DNA of 12,077 nucleotides. Source: Candidatus Peregrinibacteria bacterium. GTDB lineage: Bacteria > Patescibacteriota > Gracilibacteria > Peribacterales > Peribacteraceae. The notes beneath the pieces were generated by a model that saw only the letters and a program-made list of their open reading frames with translations, made no database searches and was not told the DNA's origin. Position numbers and translations under genes: made by a program. Below are positions 5,381-12,077 of the stretch, piece by piece (within the stretch, counting starts at the first letter, position 1; each line of letters opens with the position of its first letter). The stretch spans positions 1-12,077 of the forward strand of contig JACQCJ010000045.1 in assembly GCA_016201685.1 (NCBI GenBank). The letters run 5' to 3'.

Positions 5381-6649
5381 ATGCATCCCCCCGACCCCTA
5401 CGCCGCGCTTCGCAGTCGCAACTACCGGCTGTACATCCTCGGCAGCATCGTCGACATCATCGGCAACCAAATGCAGGCGGTGGCCGTGGGGTGGGAACTC
5501 TACGAGCGCACGCGGTCGGCGGCGATTCTGGGATTCGTCGGCCTCGCGCAGTTCCTTCCTGTCATCCTCCTGGCGCTTCCCGTCGGCCATGCGGCAGATC
5601 GGTACAACAGGAAAAATCTTGTCATGCTGGCCCAGTTTTTGACGTTCCTCGCAGCCGTTGGGTTTGCGGTACTCTCCGCAAGCACGGGACCGATTGCTCT
5701 GATCTTCGGATGCCTCGTGCTGCTTGGCATCAGCAAATTGATCAACATGACGGGCAGAGGATCGATGCTCTCTTCGCTTGTTCCACGCGAGCACCTTGCG
5801 AATGCCGCCACATGGAACAGCAACGGCCGACAATTTGCGACGATGATCGGACCGGGGCTCGGCGGGCTCATTATCGCCATCACCGGCGGCGCATTCTGGG
5901 TGTACGCGATCGATGCAATCAGTTCGCTTGCGTTCATCGCGTTGCTCCTCCAGGTCCGCATTCCACACCAGAAACGTCAAGCGGAAACATTCTCACTCCA
6001 TTCACTGTTGCTCGGCGCGAAGTTCATCCGAAGGACGAAGCTGGTGCTGGCGACGATGACGCTCGATCTCTTCGCGGTGCTCCTGGGAGGAGCGACGACA
6101 CTGCTGCCGATCTACGCTCTGGACATTCTGCATGTGGGACCGCAGGGGCTTGGCTGGCTGCGCGCGGCGCCCGCGATGGGAGCAATGGCGATGGCCTTCA
6201 CGATCGCGCATCTGCCGATTCTTCGCCGCCGTACGGGACTCATCTTGCTCTCATCGGTGACCGGCTTCGGCATCGCGACGATCCTCTTCGGCATCTCCGC
6301 GAGCTTCTGGCTGTCGATGCTCATGCTCTTCTTCCTCGGCGCCTTCGATGCCGTGAGTGTGGTGATCCGCTTCACCCTGATGCAATTGATGACTCCCAAT
6401 TCTCTCATCGGAAGAGTTTCGGCGGTGAATTCCATCTTCATCAGTTCCTCGAATGAGTTCGGAGGATTTGAATCCGGCATGGTCGCGCACTTCTTCGGCG
6501 CCGTTCCCTCCGTCGTTCTCGGCGGCATCGGGACGATCGTCGTGGTGCTTGCGGTAGCCGGGGTGTGGCCGGAGATGAGAAGGCTGGATTCGTTGGAAGA
6601 AGTCTCACCAGCTATACTGTCGATATCGGGACGTAGCTCAGTTGGCTAG
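5381..6649 (+). CDS. Major facilitator superfamily exporter (EntS/MFS_3-like)
   Basis: A 422-residue inner-membrane transporter with about 12 hydrophobic segments. The opening PYAALRSRNYRLYILGSIVDIIGNQMQ is typical of the EntS/MFS_3 group of drug or siderophore exporters. Motif A between helices 2 and 3 is GHAADRYNRK (69-78), and NGRQFATMIGPGLGG (148-162) matches the conserved helix 5 region. The substrate cannot be read from sequence. The ATG at 5381 begins the family similarity and lacks a Shine-Dalgarno. The last nine residues (SISGRSSVG) are read through the promoter-to-tRNA junction: the TAG stop at 6647-6649 lies 23 nt inside the tRNA-Pro gene. The family-like part ends earlier, around VWPEMRRLDSLEE, so the tail is probably non-functional extension. 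Confidence 0.92.
   Translation: MHPPDPYAALRSRNYRLYILGSIVDIIGNQMQAVAVGWELYERTRSAAILGFVGLAQFLPVILLALPVGHAADRYNRKNLVMLAQFLTFLAAVGFAVLSASTGPIALIFGCLVLLGISKLINMTGRGSMLSSLVPREHLANAATWNSNGRQFATMIGPGLGGLIIAITGGAFWVYAIDAISSLAFIALLLQVRIPHQKRQAETFSLHSLLLGAKFIRRTKLVLATMTLDLFAVLLGGATTLLPIYALDILHVGPQGLGWLRAAPAMGAMAMAFTIAHLPILRRRTGLILLSSVTGFGIATILFGISASFWLSMLMLFFLGAFDAVSVVIRFTLMQLMTPNSLIGRVSAVNSIFISSSNEFGGFESGMVAHFFGAVPSVVLGGIGTIVVVLAVAGVWPEMRRLDSLEEVSPAILSISGRSSVG
6613..6618 (+). promoter_or_regulatory. -10 box for tRNA-Pro, inside the MFS coding sequence
   Basis: TATACT ends 8 nt before the mature tRNA 5' end, so the precursor would carry only one or two extra 5' bases. It is identical to the flippase -10 hexamer. 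A TTGGAA at 6593-6598 is a poor -35 with a short 14-bp spacer. Confidence 0.5.
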
Positions 6650-6703
6650 AGCGCCTGCTTTGGGAGCAGGAGGCCGAAGGTTCGAGTCCTTTCGTCCCGA
6701 CCA
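6627..6703 (+). tRNA. tRNA-Pro (anticodon TGG)
   Basis: A 77-nt cloverleaf with an encoded CCA end. Acceptor CGGGACG (6627-6633) pairs with CGTCCCG (6693-6699), followed by discriminator A and CCA. The D stem GCTC pairs with GAGC; the anticodon stem CCTGC/GCAGG encloses loop TTTGGGA, giving anticodon TGG, which reads proline codons. The T stem GAAGG/CCTTT (one G-U) encloses TTCGAGT. The C1-G72 acceptor pair is characteristic of bacterial tRNA-Pro. Its first 23 nt overlap the 3' end of the MFS reading frame on the same strand. Confidence 0.97.
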
Positions 6704-6778
6704 TCCTCATTCGAGCTTGCCCTAAGCGCGAAAGTTCTCTCCGTCCCAACCAATCTCCGCAATATCACGTTCACCGAA

Positions 6779-9700
6779 TCAGCGAGCGCTCACCGTATTT
6801 TTCATCTGAATCAGCGATGAGTCCGCCAGAGGGAAAGTGAATCCGACAGGAAGGTCACCCGTGCGGAGGAATACTTCTACTTCCTTGAGGATGGCAGACC
6901 GAAAACGAGGGAGGTCGCGCGCAAACTGATCGGTCATGGACGCAGGCACGGATGGCATGAAAAACCTGAGGAGCGAGAGAAAGACAGCGTCATCCTGGCA
7001 TTGCGTGATTATGGCCCGGATCATGTTCTCACTCAATCCGCCTCGGAGCGCAGAGAGCAGCACGCGGAGCAGATCGCCCGGCTGCAGAAGGCTCGCGTAC
7101 TCCCCGAGCGAGAGGAGAGCTTTCTGCACTTCGGAGACGAAAGGATTAATCGTCCGTCCCGCCGTTCGCAACGTCTCTTGCTCCTGGAGAAACGCGTCGA
7201 TGAATTCGTTTGCATTGGAGCACCTGTGCAGGATTCGCAGGAGGATGCCGGCAAATTGATCGTGGCCTTCCTGGCTCCATTCGCCGAGGCTCAGCGCTTT
7301 GAAGTCCAGGTTTCCGATGCGTTCGGGACGGCCGGGAATGGGCGCGTCGATAAGCACATTCCCTCCGTGCCGGTCGTTGTCGAAGCGGCTGTGGAGGATG
7401 TGGGACAGCTCGACGGTGAGAATGCCCATGGCGAGGGCGCGCCGCCTCCCGGCATCCTCCTGCCTGCTCGAGAGTTCGAGGAAATGCTGGCCTGTCAGTT
7501 CTTCCATCAGGAAAAATTCCTCGCCGCTCGCGGTGACCTGTGGCACGTGGAATACCATGGCCTGCCCGTCAACCGTCACCGTCAGGTCTTCGTAGAGCCT
7601 CTTCGCCGCATCGTACTGCTCGCGCGCGACGCGCGGATCGGCTTCGACGCCGATTTTCCGCTTTGCCTGGGCGATGATTTCTTCGAGCGTGGATCGGCTC
7701 TTGTCTCCCTTTGGCAGCTCTTTGGCCATGGAGGTCATCGTGCCGAAGCCCGTATCGGCTCTGGATTCCACGAATGGCCTGCGAAGCGCAAGCACCTGTC
7801 GGCGACCGTCGCTCATGCGCAGCCGCACCGCGACGAACATGGAACCCGATCCCGCGACCTTTTCTACATGCCGGATGCACACTCGACCCCGCTCATCCGG
7901 ATCATCAGCTCGAGGCAGGCCGTGCGCCCGGACATACGCGTCGTAGCCGTCGGTAATTTCCTCACAGTGCCGATCAATCCACTGCATCATGATCCACCGG
8001 TACGGTTCATCCGCATGGAACTTGAGGCGCGACAAATCCTTGCGCAACTCTTCGGGAACGGACGGATGGCTGCTCGCGCACTGGCCTGCCTTCGTCTCCG
8101 CAGGCCCGACGGTCTCCAAGAAAATGGCGAGTGCCTCGCCGAGAGCGAGGTCCTCTTCTCCTTGGCGCCGCGCAGCCACCATCAACGCAGCCACAGCGAG
8201 CGGCTGCTGGAACGGCTCAAGCGAACGCACGTAGGAGCGGATCCAGCGCTCGGCCACGGACGCGTTGGCGTCTTTGGCCGGAACGGTTCTCCGAATGGCG
8301 TCCGAAAGGACGTCTTCGGAGACAGGAACGTTCATATCATCACTGTCGCGGAAGAGTTCGCGGATCACAGCCGCTCTCCCTTCCAGGGACAGCGCCCAAA
8401 AATTATCATGCATCTGTTGCACCGCCAGCCGGACCTGTTCGGCCCGGTACTTGTTCTTGACCGTTCCGATCCGTTCCTTGAAACTTTTCGGCTTCTTTTT
8501 GGAAGACGCATCTTCGGTATGAAAATCTGTTTCAAGCGCATCCGGATCGAACGAAGCGACAATGCTCGCGGCGTTGTCGATGAACGCTTCGCGGGCGGGG
8601 TCGGAATACGGCTGCATGAGATAATCCATCAACATGCGCTTTTCCTTGAGAGACCGCTGTGCGGCGCGGAGAACACCCTCGCCGATCCTTCCCGAGCCCT
8701 CGGCCTTCTCGAAATCGGAAGCGAGCGGAAGATCGACCTTCCGGTGCACCCATCGGCAACACGCGGACTGCGCTTCCACTTCGATGAGTGCAACCTGGAA
8801 AAAATCCCGCCAATCGATGCGCGGAAGGTTGGTACAGCATCGGTCGAATGCTCTCTCGAGAACTCCAGCGTGTGTCTCGCTGCCATCATCTTGTCCGTAC
8901 CGTTCCCGCAGCGTTTCGGCGAGCGTAGAGAAGAGCATGGCTCGAAGAACGGGATCATTGATGTGCTCGGCAGCCAGAATGGAGAGGATGGCGGATTCTC
9001 GCTGCGCAGAAGGCGTCTGGGGAAGTTCTTGAATAATGCTTCTCAGCAACAGGACTTTCACTTGCGGGAGGAGCATATCCGCGCGTCTTGCCTCCAACCA
9101 CACCGCTGCGCGTTCCTCCACCGCGAGCTGCAGAATCTCCGGCATGAGTCGTTCTGCTTGCAATTGGGAATAGCGCTTGAGGAGAATGGAAAAGCCGCCT
9201 TCATCCCCTGTGATCAATTCCGTCTCTCTGCAGAGCGATCGGAGGTCTGGGATCTGCATCAGAACAGACTTCTGCATGAGGATCGAGGCATCGATCTTCC
9301 GGATCTCGCACCTCACTGCTTCGAGCGCGGACATCGACTCTCCAGCGCCGAAGTATGATGCGAGAATTTTCCCCTCGCCGCAGAGCTGACTCCAGCTCTC
9401 TGCTGGAGCGGATCTCTCGTGCAGGGAAGGGAGAATATCCTGCAATCGCTTGATCAATTGGATGCGAAATTCTTGCAGCACATCGGCATGTTTGAAGAGC
9501 TTTCCGAGGAAGTAACTCAGGTCCCGGAAGCATGGGTTGAGCAGCACAAACGCTCGCTCCTCTTCCGTCAGGAGATTGGGTTGGTGCGTGAGCGTGAAGT
9601 GAGTCAAGGGATCTCTCCAGAGCATGGCTGAGAAGAGATCCGACGGGTGGATGGTTTTCGCATCGACAAACTCGTCCCTTACGCTGGCGTCGTTGATGAG

Positions 9701-11923
9701 TGCAAAAACGAATGCTGAACTTTTGTATATTCCATCGGGATTCAAGCGGCCTGGTGGCCGCAGATACCAACCTTGCTCGAGGATGGATTCGAGGCTCTTT
9801 GGATCCGTTTGAAGAAGCCGGGCAAGCATCTCTGCATACGTATGCCTATTTCGATAGGACTCAATCTGCACGGCATTGATGTTTGTCCAGAGGATGGGAT
9901 CAGACTCAAATCGTTCTTCCGGAACAAGGAACTTTGATGCGAATTCGTCCTCGTCGGGCGTAACGGTGCGACCCAATTGATTGCGCAATTGCGGCACGAA
10001 CGTTTCGGGCTCTCCGTATCTACCGGTATGAATGACATCGAACAGATGGAACAGAAGACGGCGTCGGAGAAGCCTGTCATTCTCCATCGCTGCCTGCGCC
10101 TTCATGGAAGCGATGCGCCCCTCTTCGTCGATTTCCGCGTCACGGAGGAGGTAGTCGGCACTCCGGCTCCTCACAGGTCTGGCGAAAGAGCCGATCGTCG
10201 GATCGTCTTCCCCCGGCCTGAGACCGAAATACTGAAGACCGAGATGGTCATGCTTCTCGATGGCCTGCAGCACATTCGGATCATCGTCCAGACCGAGGAG
10301 GAGCGCTGCGCGGAGGACCGTCTCCTGCTCTTCCGCGAGCGCGTAGAGAATCTGCCAGGGGACGGCGGGCCGGCTGTTTTCTTTCATCCTTTTTTCGCTT
10401 TGCGACATCTTGTCGAGTTTCCTTTCCTGCCGGCTCTCCTCTCGCTCATCCGCCCCTTCGACGAGGAAAAATTGCGGCAGGGAGATTGTCCGGAGAAATT
10501 CCCGTCCGGACTTGAATGCCGTGAGCGGTTCCTTCGCCGCCGCATCACAGAAGATCCTAGCGGTACGGATGATCTCCGCGTCGTCTGCTTCGCTCTCCCA
10601 TCCACGCACGCTCCCGAGGAAACTCTCGAGCGCCTCCGCGAGCGGACGCAGCCGCCCGAGCGGCTGGAGGCCGGCTGCATCGCTTTCCGGCTTCAACGCT
10701 GTGCAGCACGAGGTATAGAGCGCGCTCCCGCACTGCAGGAGACCGGATTCCATCATGCGCAGGCACGCATCGGCCAAGGAAAGGAGGACTTCTGCGGAGG
10801 AGTCGCTGAGATCGACGGGCCCGAGCCTGCGGATTTCTTCCGCAAGATCTCTCCATCGAATCTTGGAAGGTTCTGTGGGAAGAGAGTGTAAAATCGTCCC
10901 GAGTTTGCGCGCTTTCTCGTCTGTCGCAAGGCTCGCTTGGAATCCGAGGGCATGCATTTGCTCCGCAAGGAACGAGGTGTGTCGCGCTTGTTTCGCGGCG
11001 GATGCAACTGCTTCCCAGCCCCACGACGGCTCTCCATGGCCATTGTCCATTGTTCCGCGTTCCCACTTGAGTTGAGCCATCATCCCCTCCACGACCGCGT
11101 AAGCCGTTTCTGGGGTAGGATGCTCCTCGAGCATTTCGTCGGCCGCATCGGGCCTGCGGGCCGCGCCTCTTTTTCCGGCGGCAGGATACAGCGGCATGAG
11201 GCGCTTGTAGAATGCAAACCCGTGGCGCGGATCTCTGCCCTGATCGTGTAACATTTCGAGCGGAATGGCGTAGGCCGTCGATTCCTCGATCTTCGAGTTT
11301 TTCACCTCCCCGTACAGTTGCCGGATGCGGTGATGCACGAGCTCGTGGTACAGAAGAAGCGCGAGGTCTTCATCCCGTTGGATGAGCGGTTCGACACTGC
11401 CCCCCCCCACGGCTCCGCTCTGCGCTTCAAAGCATCCGCGGTGGATGATGAACAGAGGAGGATGTGCATGCAAGACGAAGGCGGCATTCGACTGTGTGGT
11501 GTCTGCCAACAGGAAACGCGCATGATCGAGCTCGCGATCAAATCGCTTGAGGTCGTGCCACTCCTGGCCCATCGGCTTGGCGAAGGCGCTCTGCATGAAT
11601 GCATGCATTGCCGCATTGAAACGCTGACCTTCGGGCGACTCGAAGGGAGCAATGCGCAGGTCTTCCTGGAATGCAGCGGGGATTTCCCCCTTCTTGAGGC
11701 CTTCGCGCATGCTTCCCATGCGCCACATGTGGAAAGCATTCTCTCGTTCCGCAGGAGGCACTTTCATCCAATCTTGGCTCACCTCCGCCCGGGAGGAGCC
11801 GGTTCCCCGCATCAGCACAGATTCCATGGTCGACCGCGCGGATCGGCCAATGCCACGCGCTCCGTTCCCTGGCGATGATGGTGAATCCTCTTCAGCGTGA
11901 AGAGTTTTTTCGGGCAAGCGCAC
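6779..11923 (-). CDS. Giant protein: HExxH peptidase-like N-terminus, helical middle, C-terminal ABC1/UbiB-type kinase domain
   Basis: The ORF extends to a GTG at 11938, but that codon abuts a TATAAT box; the GTG at 11923, 6 nt after the box, is the likely leaderless start (1,714 aa). An ATG at 11827 is a weaker alternative. Numbering here follows the 1,719-aa form. YHELVHHRI (197-205) is a HExxH zinc motif (His198, Glu199, His202); IEESTAYA (217-224) could give the third ligand, Glu218 or Glu219, as in gluzincins. Residues about 300-1260 are helix-rich and unrecognised. Residues about 1265-1600 resemble ABC1/ADCK/UbiB kinases: KAGQ (1283-1286, the KxGQ signature), a Gly/Ser loop GSGSMFVAV (1363-1371), LALRRP (1383-1388, where Arg replaces the usual Lys of AVKV), LMEELTG (1477-1483, hinge), DNDRHGGN (1520-1527, matching HADPHPGN), and LDF (1544-1546, DFG-like). 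No signal peptide or membrane helix is evident, so it is probably cytosolic. Function unknown; the domain calls are by motif only. Confidence 0.85.
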   Translation of the reverse strand: MRLPEKTLHAEEDSPSSPGNGARGIGRSARSTMESVLMRGTGSSRAEVSQDWMKVPPAERENAFHMWRMGSMREGLKKGEIPAAFQEDLRIAPFESPEGQRFNAAMHAFMQSAFAKPMGQEWHDLKRFDRELDHARFLLADTTQSNAAFVLHAHPPLFIIHRGCFEAQSGAVGGGSVEPLIQRDEDLALLLYHELVHHRIRQLYGEVKNSKIEESTAYAIPLEMLHDQGRDPRHGFAFYKRLMPLYPAAGKRGAARRPDAADEMLEEHPTPETAYAVVEGMMAQLKWERGTMDNGHGEPSWGWEAVASAAKQARHTSFLAEQMHALGFQASLATDEKARKLGTILHSLPTEPSKIRWRDLAEEIRRLGPVDLSDSSAEVLLSLADACLRMMESGLLQCGSALYTSCCTALKPESDAAGLQPLGRLRPLAEALESFLGSVRGWESEADDAEIIRTARIFCDAAAKEPLTAFKSGREFLRTISLPQFFLVEGADEREESRQERKLDKMSQSEKRMKENSRPAVPWQILYALAEEQETVLRAALLLGLDDDPNVLQAIEKHDHLGLQYFGLRPGEDDPTIGSFARPVRSRSADYLLRDAEIDEEGRIASMKAQAAMENDRLLRRRLLFHLFDVIHTGRYGEPETFVPQLRNQLGRTVTPDEDEFASKFLVPEERFESDPILWTNINAVQIESYRNRHTYAEMLARLLQTDPKSLESILEQGWYLRPPGRLNPDGIYKSSAFVFALINDASVRDEFVDAKTIHPSDLFSAMLWRDPLTHFTLTHQPNLLTEEERAFVLLNPCFRDLSYFLGKLFKHADVLQEFRIQLIKRLQDILPSLHERSAPAESWSQLCGEGKILASYFGAGESMSALEAVRCEIRKIDASILMQKSVLMQIPDLRSLCRETELITGDEGGFSILLKRYSQLQAERLMPEILQLAVEERAAVWLEARRADMLLPQVKVLLLRSIIQELPQTPSAQRESAILSILAAEHINDPVLRAMLFSTLAETLRERYGQDDGSETHAGVLERAFDRCCTNLPRIDWRDFFQVALIEVEAQSACCRWVHRKVDLPLASDFEKAEGSGRIGEGVLRAAQRSLKEKRMLMDYLMQPYSDPAREAFIDNAASIVASFDPDALETDFHTEDASSKKKPKSFKERIGTVKNKYRAEQVRLAVQQMHDNFWALSLEGRAAVIRELFRDSDDMNVPVSEDVLSDAIRRTVPAKDANASVAERWIRSYVRSLEPFQQPLAVAALMVAARRQGEEDLALGEALAIFLETVGPAETKAGQCASSHPSVPEELRKDLSRLKFHADEPYRWIMMQWIDRHCEEITDGYDAYVRAHGLPRADDPDERGRVCIRHVEKVAGSGSMFVAVRLRMSDGRRQVLALRRPFVESRADTGFGTMTSMAKELPKGDKSRSTLEEIIAQAKRKIGVEADPRVAREQYDAAKRLYEDLTVTVDGQAMVFHVPQVTASGEEFFLMEELTGQHFLELSSRQEDAGRRRALAMGILTVELSHILHSRFDNDRHGGNVLIDAPIPGRPERIGNLDFKALSLGEWSQEGHDQFAGILLRILHRCSNANEFIDAFLQEQETLRTAGRTINPFVSEVQKALLSLGEYASLLQPGDLLRVLLSALRGGLSENMIRAIITQCQDDAVFLSLLRFFMPSVPASMTDQFARDLPRFRSAILKEVEVFLRTGDLPVGFTFPLADSSLIQMKNTVSAR
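11400..11408 (-). repeat. Homopolymer of nine G in the coding strand of the giant gene
   Basis: Nine consecutive G (coding strand) encode part of Val177-Gly178-Gly179-Gly180 in a Gly-rich linker about 18 residues before the HExxH motif. Gain or loss of one base would end translation before the peptidase-like and kinase-like parts. Runs of this length are prone to slippage in cells and to sequencing error. Confidence 0.9.
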
Positions 11924-11929
11924 GAAAAT

Positions 11930-11935
11930 ATTATA
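11930..11935 (-). promoter_or_regulatory. Consensus -10 box for the giant gene (leaderless GTG start)
   Basis: A perfect TATAAT on the minus strand ends 6 nt before the GTG at 11923 and directly follows the GTG at 11936-11938. It argues that the longer reading frame is not used in full. No good -35 is visible. The remaining 11939-12077 shows no supported gene. Confidence 0.65.
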
Positions 11936-12077
11936 CACTTAAATCCGGCGTGAAGCACACCATCCCGATGCCGATTTTGCCCATAGTTTAGCCATGCTCA
12001 GGCTCTGTCAGGAATCGACAATAGACCTAACTTTTGGTTAGCTCTAAGTATGAGACCCGGTGCTCGTCATCTCCGCA

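Noticed and set aside
7001..9358. 785-codon plus-strand open frame opposite the giant gene
   Set aside because: It is a frame opened by GC-rich coding DNA on the other strand. It has no recognisable motif and no -10 box at a suitable start, and the opposite strand carries conserved kinase-like motifs.
11936..11938. GTG at 11938 as the start of the giant gene
   Set aside because: It directly precedes the TATAAT box, so the promoter would lie inside the coding sequence; the GTG at 11923 fits the leaderless spacing.
11939..12077. A tRNA or small gene at the right edge
   Set aside because: A 5-bp hairpin (CTAAC/GTTAG) near 12027-12041 hints at a stem-loop, but no cloverleaf forms. A 16-codon open end on the minus strand and an ATG at 12050 on the plus strand are too short to support.

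Overview
This window reads as ordinary chromosome from a GC-rich bacterium that uses the standard code, with TGA serving as a true stop in several genes. No gene has a Shine-Dalgarno sequence. Most promoters are simple -10 boxes placed so that transcription would begin at the start codon. The sparse gene set, salvage-type queuosine genes and very large unrecognised protein would fit a Candidate Phyla Radiation / Patescibacteria lineage, perhaps in the Peregrinibacteria/Peribacteria direction. That placement is inference, because the window holds no marker gene.

Left part (1-2073): pdxS (PLP synthase lyase subunit, minus strand, cut by the left edge) is divergent from a two-gene queuosine unit: yhhQ (preQ0/queuosine-precursor transporter) and queF (preQ0 reductase). 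The transporter and reductase together suggest preQ0 is imported and reduced to preQ1; no de novo queC/queD/queE genes are visible here. The divergent spacer is an imperfect inverted repeat built from reiterated 7-bp words.

Middle part (2074-6703): a Wzx/MATE-like polysaccharide flippase (plus) faces a DEAD-box RNA helicase with a His/Arg-rich tail (minus). Between them lie about 310 non-coding bases with a triplicated 16-17-bp unit, a perfect 13-bp-stem hairpin and a tract of 7-bp words. The helicase is divergent from an MFS exporter across another word-repeat inverted repeat. The exporter reading frame ends inside a tRNA-Pro(TGG) gene, whose promoter lies within the exporter coding sequence.

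Right part (6704-12077): one gene of about 1,714 codons on the minus strand. Its protein has an N-terminal HExxH zinc-peptidase-like segment, a long helical middle I cannot assign, and a C-terminal ABC1/ADCK/UbiB-type atypical kinase domain (KxGQ motif, HADPHPGN-like loop, DFG-like Asp). I know of no described protein with this architecture, and it is the best candidate in the window for an undescribed system. A run of nine G in its coding strand just upstream of the HExxH motif could permit slippage. The last ~140 bases hold nothing I can call.
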